Shown piece after piece: positions 11,924-23,093 of a stretch of DNA of 64,000 bases. This stretch comes from Notolepis coatsorum (lineage: Eukaryota > Chordata > Actinopteri > Aulopiformes > Paralepididae): the NCBI GenBank assembly GCA_963971535.1, contig OZ020594.1:112682251-112746250 (forward strand), read 5' to 3'. The position numbers and the translations under genes were made by a program. Under the pieces are notes generated by a model. It was not told the DNA's origin. It was given only the letters and a program-made list of their open reading frames with translations, and did not search any database. Position 1 is the stretch's first letter. Every line of letters starts with the position of its first letter.

Positions 11924-12095
11924 ATATAACCTATATTATATATATATTTATCTATTTATTTATTATTTATTTATATATTTATCTATTTATTTATTATTTA
12001 TATATATATATATACCACATATAACCTTTAATATATATATATATATATATATACAACATACCATATATAACCTATATTATATATATAGTATTTAC
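11889..12095. repeat. AT-rich microsatellite cluster
   Basis: Runs of (AT)n alternate with TATTTATTTATT and a recurring CATATAACCTATATTAT segment. The 94-residue frame across it is rich in Tyr and Ile purely from the repeat. Confidence 0.92.
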
Positions 12096-12254
12096 TTATT
12101 TATTTATTACACCAATCAACATTGTTCTTTAAACTTAACCATGTCATGAATGTCATGCATCAAAATGTTCAAACAATATATTCAAAAACTGTTGTAATGC
12201 CAGACATTACAGGCCTACAGAAACACCATTTCCCAGGGTGCACTGGGGCCGCAT

Positions 12255-12430
12255 GTCAAACATAGCATGCTGAGCAGAGCTAACATGCTACAAACATTTC
12301 ATGTTGAGCAGAGCTAAACATGCTAACACAAGCAAAGCACATGAACAGAGCTAACATGCTAACACAAGCAAAGCACATGAACAGAGCAAGCAGAGCACAT
12401 ATCATAAAGCAAGCAGGGCACATGCACATT
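12255..12430. repeat. Degenerate minisatellite
   Basis: Units containing AACAGAGCTAACATGCTAAC and ACAAGCAAAGCACATG recur two to three times with variants such as AAGCAGGGCACATGCAC. From 12440 to 13320 nothing further is recognisable apart from AT-rich sequence. Confidence 0.75.
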
Positions 12431-13319
12431 TAAGCAAGCAGGGAAGGTAAAAGTGAACATACCATTGGGTCATCACGTTCCTGGTTTGATTGCAGCTTAA
12501 CTCATTGAGCACAATGAGCTGACTCAATGACTGACTGAATCATGGACTGAATGAGCTGGGGTTTTAATGCAAGTCCTCTGGGCTGCCCCCATATATGCCA
12601 GATGGTAAACCAGTCAAGCCCTCCCATGCTGCCCACATAGATGCCTGATGTAAATTATTCTCTTTTTACCCTTAAAGTTCATTTAATTTCTGGTTTACCT
12701 TGAAAATAGTTGCAAGGAGTACATTTGATCATTTAGGGGACATTTAAATTGTACCATTTGTTTTGGATAAATAATATATGTAATTTTGAGTCAATAAAAT
12801 ACATTTGGCTTTCTTTTCTCCTAAAGAGTTCGACACCTCCCACTTAAGTTCCTGATCGCTTGGCTTGATCAGAAACGTACTTCACATCAGAGATTGACCC
12901 CTCTTAATGACACCTTTTTTTTCTAGTAGTCCATGTTCATACCTCCGGTAGCTTGCGTTAGCTGACGTTAGTTTACTGTTCAAAACGAAATGTCCCATTG
13001 AACTAAAGTTCTGTCTTAACGTCATCTAGCCGGCTAGCAGTAGCTACAGATAGCTCTTGATATCAATGTCTTATAACATTGATTTAATGCGTATTCGAGC
13101 TGAGGGCTTGTTGAATGTGAAATGACCAAAGCATAACGTTACCAATAGGGTCCCGCTGCAGCGCCGGAGAATCCTTTTTGGAGCTGGGCTACTAGAGTAC
13201 ACACAGACAGTGGAGCTGTTTGCAGATAGCGAGCATTTTGACTTGTTGCGTGGTGGCGATGTCTCGCAGATAATACAAGTACAAGTCTAATTATATAATA
13301 TATATATTTTATTAAAAAA

Positions 13320-13458
13320 AAAAACTTTTTATATAAAATAATGTTTAATTTCTTTTTAATCAAAAACGATCGGTATCGGATCGGTATCGGCCGATATGGC
13401 TCACGACGATCGGTGATCGGTATCGGTGGCAAAAAAACGTGATCGGGGCATCCCTACT
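13320..13458 (-). mobile_element. hAT-type terminal fragment
   Basis: On the minus strand it begins TAGGGATGCCCCGATCACG, followed by repeated CCGATACCGATC motifs, the signature of a widespread hAT family terminus. Another copy of this terminus type starts near 19451 on the plus strand. The other end was not located. Confidence 0.65.
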
Positions 13459-13494
13459 TTTTTGCGTTGTGTTTAACTTTCTTCGATGCCCCGA

Positions 13495-13565
13495 GAGAGT
13501 TTAGAACCCGGGTCTGCCGTGACACGGGCGACAGGTGACAGCACAGACCGCTACACCAAGGTGAA
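13495..13565 (-). other. tRNA-like segment, probable SINE head
   Basis: The minus strand reads TTGGTGTAGCGG in the A-box position and GGGTTCTAAAC in the B-box position at suitable spacing. No body or tail of a known SINE was recognised downstream, and the cloverleaf stems are poor. It is more likely a tRNA-derived remnant than a working tRNA gene. Confidence 0.35.
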
Positions 13566-13799
13566 TTCACTCTTCATGACATGTAAAGTGTGTCTTTTTA
13601 AGTGGAGTGAGTTTAACTCGCAGTACCGCTACTCGCCAGTCACTTCACAATGCTTGAAGTCCATCGTGACTGACAGTGCCTCGCGCTACCATCTGTTATA
13701 TATATGTTGGGATTATTAGGATACACATTTATTTGTCTTTCCCAGTACTCCACGGGATTCTCCAACGCAAAGAAACTCGTAATGAATTCCTATGTCGAC

Positions 13800-14055
13800 A
13801 CTTGTGTTGCGGGGATGTTCCGGGGAACATAGGGATGATCCCGTGTTGGAGACGCGTTGCGCACCAACCCCGAAGCCATTTCCTGAATCAGTGACGCGGA
13901 GTGGGGCTTCGGGGGCGGTACACCCCCGACCGAGGCTTCGGACGTCATCAGTACGTCACCTGATACGCGCTTCGATACAGGCTCCACATAAAAAAAGCTG
14001 GATTGCTCGACACAAGCTCCGAAGCCTCGCTTCAAACGTCACATCACTAGTATAT
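13800..14055. mobile_element. Possible hAT-type MITE remnant
   Basis: The segment is GC-rich, with repeated GAAGCC/GGCTTCGG motifs in both orientations, and ends TCAAACGTCACATCACTAG, which resembles a hAT terminus (CTAGTGATGTGACG on the complement). The left end is unclear. Confidence 0.4.
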
Positions 14056-14127
14056 ACTCTGTCAGGATCTATGGGTAACAGTACTGTATATTTGCATATT
14101 GTATATGTCACAAATGTAACAATCTCC

Positions 14128-14295
14128 ACTTCCCTGCCTCCTCCCCGGCTGCTCTCGCGTATTTTCTCCACTTCCCTGCCTCCTCCCCGGCTGCTCTCGC
14201 GTGTTTTCTCCACTTCCCTGACTCCTCCCCGGCTGCTCTCGTGTGTTTTCTCCACTTCCCTGCCTCCTCCCCGGCTGCTCTCGTGTGTTTTCTCT
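14128..14295. repeat. 42-bp minisatellite, four copies
   Basis: The unit contains TCCACTTCCCTGCCTCCTCC followed by CCGGCTGCTCTCGCGTGTTT and repeats four times with few changes. Because 42 is divisible by three, open frames appear on both strands with repeated peptides; these are artefacts. Confidence 0.92.
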
Positions 14296-14380
14296 CTCCT
14301 CTCTGAAAGTAGCCTCGCCCTCGATCCGCTCCACAACACATCTTCCTGAATGACTGACACACGCTTTGTGTGTTTCTAGT

Positions 14381-14492
14381 GTAAAGTGTCTCTGTGACGG
14401 AACTCTACTGGACCAAGGCTTTCTACTCAAACATCTGGATCAGAACCTTCTTCTTGTGGAACCAGACAGCAGACTGGACACCACAACATCTG
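14381..14492 (+). other. Candidate small exon
   Basis: A 112-base segment lies between an acceptor-like TGTGTTTCTAG and a strong donor, GTAAGT (14493). One frame stays open and includes CLCDGTLLDQGFLLKHL and LLVEPDSRLDTTTS, which looks peptide-like rather than random. It could be an exon of a finger protein or an untranslated exon of a zinc-finger gene. No domain is assigned, and the partner exons are unknown. Confidence 0.3.
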
Positions 14493-14939
14493 TAAGTACA
14501 AACATGTAAACATTGTTTCCTCTTATTGCTCCTCCTTGCAGAAGCGGCTCGAAAGGAGCCTTGAAGTTGTACAATCCATAGGTGGCGGGTGAGCTGGACA
14601 TTAGGGTAGGCTGTAGATGGGATGGTTTTCCTTTTTCTTTTTTGCTTGCACGCAAACGGTGCTGTCCAGGTTCTGATTTCATACAATACACACACTCACT
14701 AGGCTACTACAGCGAGCCCCACTCATTTCATATAGTGCAAATTAATTGTTCAAATGAAGACATCCAATATGATTAACCATTGTCTTACCTTAATGCAACA
14801 AAAAAAATGCGACGTTTCGCGCATCAATGATCCTTTCTGCTTTAAGTTTGTCTGTGAGATCACTTTCAATGTGAAGCTGCTTTGAAAACAATGTACATAT
14901 TAGTAGCTCTAAAAAGTTTCCACGATTTGATTAACTCTG

Positions 14940-15330
14940 ACTCAGTCTCATCATGCCCTCGTACAGCAAGCCCTTGGCCTCAGGTGATCCGTGTTATGCC
15001 CAGGCGGCATGTAACTTGGAATGGAGTTCCAGGTCTTGGCAGCTCTCACGGAGAGGGCTGATTTGCTAAATGTACTTGTCCTTAATGGAACAGCCAAGTC
15101 ACCCGGTACAACAGTTCTGGTGAACCTGGAGGTGAAAAATCGGAAAGTGGGGCTAGACCATGGAGGATTTTGAAGACCAGACTGGCATCGGTTAGTTTGA
15201 TGATGCGGCGTGATTGGTTACTGCCTGCAGTCTGGAATGTTAAACGGCCACCACAGCCATTGACACCTTGGTTGTCCGACCCTTGCGTATTGTCACCACC
15301 GGGCTGCAGCAGCCCACACGCACACAATAT
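14940..15330 (-). pseudogene. LINE C-terminal fragment
   Basis: The minus-strand frames contain LTDASLVFKILHGLAPL and further on SALSVRAAKTWNSIP, which are conserved C-terminal stretches of CR1/L2-type LINE polyproteins, in the expected order but in different frames. It is a decayed 3' fragment. Confidence 0.7.
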
Positions 15331-15682
15331 CGTAGCCTAGGCTGCCTATAATAATGCGCAGACTGGGGCTGCTGGTTTGGGTCGGCATAGCCTCGCCTGG
15401 CCTTACATACCCGCCGCCTATGGTACGAAATGAATAGAAATTTAAAAAAGAATTAAACAATAAAATAATTTTTTTTTTTTTTTTTTACTGTTGTTGGACT
15501 TTTACAGCACTTTGTTCAACTTTGTCAGTGCACTTTGCTTTCATGAAATATTGTAAGCCGTCATTTGAGGCTTTATAAAAGCAGCACAATGAACACAAAT
15601 CTGTCAGTGCCGAGTCCAACCTCATCTTAAATAACAAACAGTCCTTTGAGCTCAGCCTTCAGAGCCAGGCCCCACAGTACCT

Positions 15683-16295
15683 CCCCTGCAGGTTCTATAC
15701 AACAATAGGTGCAAATCCAGAGCCTGCAGAATAATGAAAGACCCCCACCACCCAATAACAGCCTGTTCCAGCTGCTGAGGTCAGGCAGACGCCTGCGAAC
15801 CCCAGCTACTAGGACAGAGAGGCTTAGGCTCAGCTTCTTCCCCCAGGCCATCAGAGCCTTGAACAATGAACATTGAGTGTCACAGAACAGTGAACTATCC
15901 ACACACAAGCACACATGAACACACACACGACACGCACGCTGTGCACGCTCACACACTAGCAGCCACTTTAACACTTTAACATGAGCGGGCACACACTCAT
16001 GCAGCACACACGCACACTTATGGCCAAAAGGAAAGGCCACTTTAAATTAGTATAACAACAGGAACAGTGTATTGCACTACCAAAGCTACCTAGCATGTCC
16101 TATATGCTCTGTAAATAACTATGTACAGATACCGAGATGTCACACCATGTTACCTGTTTTTTTTTTTTTATTGGATTCTATTATATGTTGTACCACTGTA
16201 TTGCACATCGTTGCGGGCAAGACCACCCGCATTTCATTGTATACTTGTATGCCGTCATTGCCGTGACAAATAAAACTCTTGACTTGACTTGACTT
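15683..16295 (+). mobile_element. 5'-truncated LINE 3' end, inserted in a minisatellite
   Basis: The translation includes RCKSRACRIMKDPHHPI and TRTERLRLSFFPQAIRALN before a stop, the C terminus of a Jockey-group fish LINE. The untranslated tail ends GCCGTGACAAATAAAACTC followed by a (TTGAC)n-like repeat. A minus-strand copy of the same tail is at 50606-50680. The 44-bp repeat unit flanks it on both sides (15648-15682 and from 16300). Confidence 0.75.
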
Positions 16296-16742
16296 CTCAG
16301 AGCCACGCACAGCCTTCAGAGCCAGGCCCCACAGTACCTCTCAGAGCCACGCTCAGCCTTCAGAGCCAGGCCCCATAGTACCTCTCAGAGCCACGCTCAG
16401 CCTTCAGAGCCAGGCCCCACAGTACCTCTCAGAGACACGCTCAGCCTTCAGAGTCAGGCCCCACAGTACCTCTCAGAGCCACGCTCAGCCTTCAGAGCCA
16501 GGCCCCACAGTACCTCTCAGAGCCACGCTCAGCCTTCAGAGCCAAGCGCCACAGTACCTCTCAGAGCCACGCTCAGCCTTCAGAGCCAGGCCCCACAGTA
16601 CCTCTCAGAGCCACGCTCAGCCTTCAGAGCCAGGCCCCACAGTACCTCTCAGAGCCACGCTCAGCCTTCAGAGCCAGGCCCCACAGTACCTCTCAGAGCC
16701 ACGCTCAGCCTTCAGAGCCAGGCGCCACAGTAGCCTACCTCT
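16296..16742. repeat. 44-bp minisatellite, about ten units
   Basis: Units of GCCAGGCCCCACAGTACCTC followed by TCAGAGCCACGCTCAGCC and TTCAGA repeat with a period of 44 bases (starts at 16321, 16365, 16409 and so on). One further unit-like stretch lies to the left of the LINE at 15648-15682. Confidence 0.92.
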
Positions 16743-16745
16743 TAG

Positions 16746-17303
16746 TGATGTCAAAAATATCGAAAAATCGATACATATCGATTCTGAATATTTAAAACGG
16801 TTTCAATAATCATTTCCCGAAATATCTATATTTAATTATTCATAGACAATTTTAATTTAAATTATTTGTATAAGGAAGTTGCATTGTTCATTTCAATACC
16901 TGTAATAGTACAGAAGTCCACACACACATGTGCATTCAGTTAAGTCGGAATATGACTGTAATACAAACAGTTCAGTTTGTCAGGTACATGCAACACAGAT
17001 TACAGTGTTTACATCTGTCTGCTTGAGAAAATACCATGTTCTGCAATAAAAATTATTGAAGTGAGATGAACAGTTATTTTTAAATGTGTGATCTAAAGAT
17101 AAACAAAGGGTTTTAAAAGTGTTATATTTATCTTCTCTTATAGTACGAGAGAGAAGCTGAGGAGAATCAACCAGCAACAAAAGCAAAATTTATAATTTTT
17201 TATTTTTTATTTTTTTTTAACATTTTTCCCCATGGTATCGAATATCGATACTTTTCAAGGTATCGTATCGAAGTTAGAAATTCCAGTATCGTGACAACAC
17301 TAA
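16746..17303. mobile_element. hAT-type MITE
   Basis: The left end AGTGATGTCAAAAATATCG and the right end CCAGTATCGTGACAACACTA are imperfect inverted repeats, with ATCGATA-rich subterminal regions at both ends. The AT-rich interior has no transposase. A clean target duplication was not found. Confidence 0.6.
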
Positions 17304-17619
17304 TCCCCTCTATCAGATAGATGTATTATTATTATTATTGGATACAGGAGTTTGGGTACCAAGAGCTTCTTCAAGTCGATTCTACAGACGGACTGTTTCT
17401 ATCATCGGAATTAAATAATTATAATGATAATAAATACGACAATTACGTTTTGCATTTATAGTCATGACTCAATGAGCAATCTGAGCATTACCGGTCTATG
17501 TACAGTACTTCTCTAAGCCGTCTGGCTCACAGTTAACCGACTAGAATAGATTAACGAATTCCATATAAATCTATAGTTCATTAACGATGCAGCAGCTGAT
17601 ACTGTATACACACACACAT

Positions 17620-17735
17620 ACACTGCTGAATAATTCTGTTTTGCCTCAATATATACTGTATATATAATTCTGTTTTGCCTCAATATACAGTATATATAAT
17701 ATATTGATGCAAAACAGAATTATTCAGCAGTGTGT
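17620..17735. repeat. Perfect inverted repeat, possible hairpin
   Basis: ACTGCTGAATAATTCTGTTT (starting 17622) continuing through TGC has an exact complement at 17709-17733, and the loop holds a direct duplication of TTCTGTTTTGCCTCAATATA. It could extrude a stem of about 25 bp. It may be a small fold-back element. Confidence 0.7.
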
Positions 17736-17869
17736 TGTGTGTGCGTGCACGCGCTGCGGTGGGCAGGAGCGTGCAACAAGATGGTATATAAATATGGTAT
17801 ATTAATACCTAGTGTGCTGTGTGATGACAATACATTTGAATCTAATCTAATTGTGCACGTGGCCCTCGC

Positions 17870-18131
17870 ATTATAATGAGCTGGACTGGTGTGCGTGTGG
17901 TAACGTGAACGCGATATCGCCATGCGAGACTAGGCGAGAGGCTGTATTCAAATCTGAAGTGTTCGACGTTCCGACTCCTCCCCCGGCTGCACTAGTCTAC
18001 TCGTCTACTTTCGAGGCGAGCCGAAATCAATCTCGAACACGCCTTTTGTTTGCGCGGCATTCTACTCTACATAAAACATTTCCCTCAATGTGGGGTTTTG
18101 TAGTCTGACTCGGAGAGTTGTTTTGATCACC
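17870..18131 (+). promoter_or_regulatory. CpG-containing promoter-like region
   Basis: CpG density is raised compared with its surroundings, and it ends at a BED-type first exon. TTTGCGCGGCATTCTACTCT and the following ACATAAAACATTTCCCTC recur nearly unchanged at 59450-59505, next to block C. I infer a duplicated 5' regulatory region; no transcription start can be fixed from sequence. Confidence 0.4.
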
Positions 18132-18200
18132 ATGGAGACAGTTAAGAAGAGACGCCGTTCTCAAATGTGGGAACACTTTGATCTAATCAGTCCTAATAAG
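18132..18200 (+). CDS. Probable first coding exon of a BED-finger protein
   Basis: The 23 codons from the ATG (context ATCACCATGG, Kozak-like) read METVKKRRRSQMWEHF then DLISPNK and end in phase 0 at a consensus donor, AAG|GTATGT. The SxMWxHF pattern is the start of a BED zinc finger (ZBED family or domesticated hAT transposase), whose Cys pair normally follows directly. The next exon was not found: downstream sequence is a tandem repeat, an L1 fragment and a hAT end. It could equally be a fossil of a hAT transposase gene. Confidence 0.5.
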
Positions 18201-18310
18201 GTATGTGCTTTATACTCTGAGCTTTGAGGGAAATGTAGTTTAATAAGGTATGTGCTTTATACTCTGAGCTTTGAGGGACATGTAGTTTAATAAGGAATGT
18301 GCATTATACT
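18196..18310. repeat. 47-bp tandem repeat carrying the splice donor, left part
   Basis: ATAAGGTATGTGCNTTATAC followed by TCTGAGCTTTGAGGGAAATG and TAGTTTA repeats with period 47. The first unit overlaps the end of the BED exon, so the donor GTATGT recurs at 18248. The array continues at 19903-20092. Confidence 0.9.
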
Positions 18311-19440
18311 TTTATTGTTTTTTATTTCCCCTTTTTTTACATGAAACAAGACCAACAATACAGTAACAGTAATAATCAACGATAAATCACAGGACAATAA
18401 CAAAAATAATAATAACAATAATGACAGTCCAGTAATTAAATCAGAATGAAAGTAGACTAAAAGACATGTGGGCTATACATCCACCACTTCATTCAACATC
18501 AGAAAATTCCAAATGTATATGCGTTCCTTTATCTTATCCACCACAGCTACCCAGACTGCTATGCTGGCTTCATTAACACCTAAAATTCGTGCAGTAGATT
18601 TCTCTAGATAAATCACATCGAGATAGGTGAGAATCTATACCTTCTGGCACATTTTATCTGGTTGAATCCAGCATGACGCTATCAACTTTTTGGCAGCCAT
18701 AAGACCTGCCAAAATGAGTCTCTTTACATGTACAGAGGTCGATAACTGAGAAACATCATTCAACAACAGTACAGAAGGCAGTGTCGGTATGGTCAGAGAT
18801 AGAAATTCTGATAATTGAGTGGTGACATTTTCCCAGAAAGTCTTAACCGGAGGGCATTCCCAATACATATGCATATATGTACCAATAGCATCGTTTGAAC
18901 ACAAGGAGCATCGAGAGTCAGGTCCTATGAACAAAGTTAACATGAATCTGTTGGTGATCTGGGTTGCCTGATGATAGCCGAACATTTTCCCAGACTGCAT
19001 CCCAATCAAAATCTACTTCCAGGTTTGGGATATCCTTCCTCCAAACCGAGTCTAGGGGAAGGACCTTTATATGAGGACGTAAGTAAGTGGCGATAAAAGT
19101 CAGAGACGAAGCCTCTCGACGTCTCCTTGTCATAAAATAATTTGTGAAACCTGTGGTGCTCAAGTGGAACATCTAATGTGAGCCTTCAAAGCTGCTTTTA
19201 TTTGTAAATAGAAGAAGAAAGTGGAACTGGGAGGTCAAATTGGTTGGATAAATCTCAGACTGCGGAGACCATAGTCATCGAAGATGTCCCCCAATGTGTG
19301 TATGCCTTTCTTTTCCCAATCAGGGTATCTGATAGGTTGTTGTTCAATAAGGAGTCAATTGTTATTAAATAGGGGAGAATGCCTGTGCCATTTATGGTGG
19401 TTAGTACACGTTGTATGTGTCACGCCATATCCGGATCACA
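18311..19440 (-). mobile_element. L1-type LINE 3' fragment
   Basis: The minus-strand frames include NRFMLTLFIGPDSRCSLC and YMHMYWECPPVKTFW, the C-x2-C...H-x4-C cysteine motif near the C terminus of L1 ORF2 proteins, also present in the larger L1 at 51.5-54.8 kb. The A-rich 3' end faces left (T-rich on the plus strand near 18311). It is broken by stops and shifts, and inserted into the 47-bp array. Confidence 0.75.
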
Positions 19441-19450
19441 TGTGTAATAA

Positions 19451-19900
19451 GTAGGGATGTCCCGATCACATTTTTTTGCTCCCGATCCGATCCCGATCAT
19501 GTGATTTTGAGTATCTACCGATAACGATCTTTCCCGATCCGATCAAATATTTTTTAATTTATTTAATTTTTTTTACTTTTTTATTTTTATTCAACAAACA
19601 TGACTGTTCACGTCTTAAACTCATACTGAGGCCTTAGTTTTGGTTTTAAATTGCATATCATCATTCATTTATTTATTGTCACACAGAGCAGAATAATTTT
19701 GCCAAAACAAACCAATAGTATCCAGCTGCAGAACGGCAGACCAGCCACACTCTCAGACCCAAACGCATTTCCTTTGATTTAATTATACATCAAATGATTT
19801 ATGTCAAGGATTGCAATGCCTCGCTTGAATGAAGTTAACTTTTCACCTGGATAACGTCAACATTCAGGGTGAATGTAATGTGAGAAATTGGGATTAAAAA
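19451..19900 (+). mobile_element. hAT-type element remnant
   Basis: It begins GTAGGGATGTCCCGATCAC with repeated CCGATCCGATC motifs, the same terminus type as at 13458. The rest is AT-rich with no transposase motif. With the L1 fragment it splits the 47-bp array. Confidence 0.6.
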
Positions 19901-19902
19901 AT

Positions 19903-20092
19903 ATAAGGTATGTGCATTATACTCTGAGCTTTGAGGGAAATGTAGTTTAATAAGGTATGTGCATTATACTCTGAGCTTTGAGGGAAATGTAGTTTAATAA
20001 GGTATGTGCTTTATACTCTGAGCTTTGAGGGAAATGTAGTTTAATAAGGTATGTGCATTATACTCTAAGCTTTGAGGGAAATGTAGTTTCGA
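19903..20092. repeat. 47-bp tandem repeat, right part
   Basis: Four units continue the array of 18196-18310, with the donor-like AAG|GTATGTGC at 19908, 19955, 20002 and 20049. Confidence 0.9.
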
Positions 20093-21381
20093 GTTTGACG
20101 CTCGTATCGGATCATTGGTTTCACAGCCTCCTCATTCTGGAGCCTCGTCGTTCAGGTAAACAAAGGTACATTAGGTTAATATCAACCTCTCTGTTTTGTT
20201 ACAGTAAAATCTGCTTTTATTCATCTACTGACCGCACATCTGATCTGTTGGGAGTTTCTGCCACTTTTCCATCCAGACTGGGCCTTGTCCAGAGGTAGCT
20301 GGAGCAGCTAACAAGCTAAGCTGCTATGCTAATGCTACACCACGTTATGAGTTTGGGAGGATATGTGACGTTAGGTCAGAAACTGGTGCGACTCTCTGTA
20401 TAGACTAGAGAGAGAAATGTGCGTTTATTCAGCTCGTTACTAATAATGACTGAACATCTCAACTGTTGAGCGTTTCAGCCACTGTTTCGGCTTTACTTGA
20501 GAGGCTATGCTAATGCTTCTAGGCAGGGGGGGGGGGGGGGGGGGTTGGCCGGTCAGCGGCGCGCAGCGAGGACTTTGCTGTAGATGAGTAACGTTACAGA
20601 ACCCACACAGATCTGCATGCATGATGAAGACACACATATTGAAATACACATGCTCAGATTAGCCCATCTGATCCAACACTAAAAGACACGAGACAAGCGC
20701 AACACTAGGGGCACACCACCTCTTAATATAATAGGCTCTGTAATTAGAGCAACGTTATGCACCTGCTGTGAGAAAATTTTTTCCTACCGGAGCCACTGAG
20801 CAATAGAGAGACGCAAACTGTTCTGTTTTCAATCATTATTTTCTTTTGGACAATAAACCTTACAAACTACATCAGCTGCAGCCTGGACATTCAATTCTGT
20901 CAACATCCACAACTTTTGTTACCCGACCCGAGTAGAAAAACATCTAAGGTGCATCGTGGCACATTGTCAAAATATTAGCGAATGACAAGCGGCCACTACA
21001 CATACCATAGAACATTAATAAATGAGCAATAATGATAATAGTTACTGTAATTAGGAAAAACGGGTCTTACCTTAAAATAGAAGCAGATGTTTTGTTTTTT
21101 CTTCTGATAAAACGTGGGGAAAGGTTGATTTGTGCCTGCAGCCGCACCACGCTCCGATGAAAGAATAGTATGCATTTCGCTATCTATTACGTCAATTAGT
21201 GAGCAATCATGAATCATACATTTTGTAATTTTACGCATTCTACATGATGATGATACAGAAAATTGAGAAAAATAGAAATGCATGGCAAACATGCTTGCGG
21301 GACACTGAACAACTCATCACTACAGCCCCAGCATCATACTGTAGCCAGTCTCTTGAAACACCACTATCTCCAAACTTCCAC
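20093..21381. other. No recognisable gene; G-run at 20526-20544
   Basis: Short frames lack motifs. An uninterrupted G run of about 20 bases sits near 20526. A donor-like CAGGTAAAC follows a GC-richer stretch near 20155, but no supporting acceptor or coding frame is seen. Confidence 0.45.
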
Positions 21382-21487
21382 TCCTCTCGAAACTTTCTTT
21401 TGTTAGGTGGTCCCACTCTCGCTGCCGCTTCTTCACCCATATGGTTCCACATATTTGTAACCCATTTAACGTTATTAATAAGCTAAC

Positions 21488-22820
21488 TGTAACTGAGGGG
21501 TACAATTCCCTGACTGTATTGATAAGTATGGTATCATTAAACCACTACCGTCGTATGTACATTCCTACTGGCCATACAGTACACAGGTATCTAATGATGA
21601 ACACTTCCCCACAATGACTCGGTTCCACACAAAGCTGTATTTAAGTATTTATTAGCAGCAAAAGGTACATAATATACTTTACTTTACTTCACTTTGGATG
21701 CGCTTATAAGGCAAAGGAATGTGCGTAGGCAAATCAATAACGAATGTCCATTCTCATATTACGCAGGCGATAGTCATACAACCTGAATCTTAGGGAATTA
21801 TATCTATGGTACACTAGTAATATAGCGGGAGATACTGGTAGGGTCCCCCCGGTTGTAAGCCAGCAAGGGTAGAGGATTTGTCGGTAGTAGAGTCTGGGTC
21901 AACGATGATAAGGAGACTCCGAGTACAGGAGACGGTGCAATAAGATCTTGATCCGCAGACGAATACAGCTGTTCTCCGTAGCATGTAGCTCCACATGGAA
22001 GAAAGCTAGCCGGCCTCAGACTTCTGAAAGGCAGACTCGACGTGGCTCCTCACAGGTTAAATCCCACACACTTGTGGGTGTCGGCGATTCTCCGCTCCAT
22101 GAATTACAGGACCAAAAGCAAATATAATCCAGCCAAAAAGGGCTATGCAGTCGTCGGTAGGTTATCCAGTGTACATAATCCACACGGTCCTCGTCTAGGG
22201 CCCCTCGGGTGAAAGCGCCATGGTAAGCAGCCCAGCCTGGATAAGCACTCTAGCTGATACGAGGAAACGTTGGTGATGCTGGTCACTGTAGAACTTTAGC
22301 CGCACGATACACTATACACAAATAGACTATTACTGACTTAATAGAATAGGTCGAACTCGACGGTACAGCGTTAAACTCTGACACTTCAGTTATTAATTCG
22401 CACGCGGTCTCAATGCTCTATTTGGGGCCAAACAGGCCATACTGCACCGCACGTCGTATCGTGGGTGAGGCTTCAACTTTAATTACTAAGTGCTTCTGTA
22501 TTCACCCGCGCCGTATTTATACGCTTAGATGAACAAACTAGTACCAGCTTTATTCCTGTCTCATATCCTTGCGCAGTACCGTTCATGTCCATGCATGTCC
22601 CCGGCGGTGACTTTGAACCCGACATTGAAGGTATGGCCATGGCGCCTGTGGACCGCTGTCCAATAGGAGAATGAAATATTATGGTCTGTACTAGGCTAAA
22701 GGGATATTCCGTGTATATGTACAAGGAATATACAAGGGATATCAAACGATATACAAATATTATGCAATATATATCAATCAATAAATATATATATTCGGTT
22801 TAATCTAATCCTTCGTAACA
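21488..22820. mobile_element. Solo LTR of a retrotransposon
   Basis: A 1333-bp segment starts TGTAACTG and ends TTCGTAACA (TG...CA), with a perfect 5-bp duplication CTAAC at 21483-21487 and 22821-22825. Block C contains the uninterrupted target with one CTAAC. No gag or pol frame is present, so this is a lone LTR left by recombination between two LTRs. A 5-bp duplication fits Gypsy or BEL/Pao families; sequence alone does not separate them here. Confidence 0.85.
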
Positions 22821-22868
22821 CTAACGTTAGCTAATAAAGTGAGTAAGTGATGGCAGGCGGACGTAACG

Positions 22869-23093
22869 TTGGCTCCCTACAGTGCAAGCAGGCGCTGCAG
22901 AAGAAGAGTAGCGGATGTAATGTCGGTAAACAACAAGGAGAGACTGGGGGCAACAAAAAAGGCGACTGTCACCACACCGCAGTTTAAATTATTTTACATT
23001 ACTATTTTGTTACCCGCCACGTGGCGGACAGACCTCTCAGTGTCACTTGCCAAACCTAAAATCTGCCCGCCATTGGCGGGTGGCGGGCTCTAA
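22869..23093 (+). other. Short conserved frame shared by blocks B and C
   Basis: A frame of 74 codons starting MAPYSASRRCRRRVAD is also present, altered, on the minus strand at 63656-63874. It ends in GC-rich inverted motifs (CCCGCCA/TGGCGGG). There is no recognisable domain, and it is likely non-coding repeat sequence. Confidence 0.2.

Noticed and set aside
11865-12149. 94-residue hydrophobic protein
   Set aside because: Tyr/Ile repeats come from an AT microsatellite.
13956-14430. Overlapping minus-strand frames with Arg- and Glu-rich repeats
   Set aside because: Produced by a 42-bp repeat whose length is a multiple of three; all frames stay open together.
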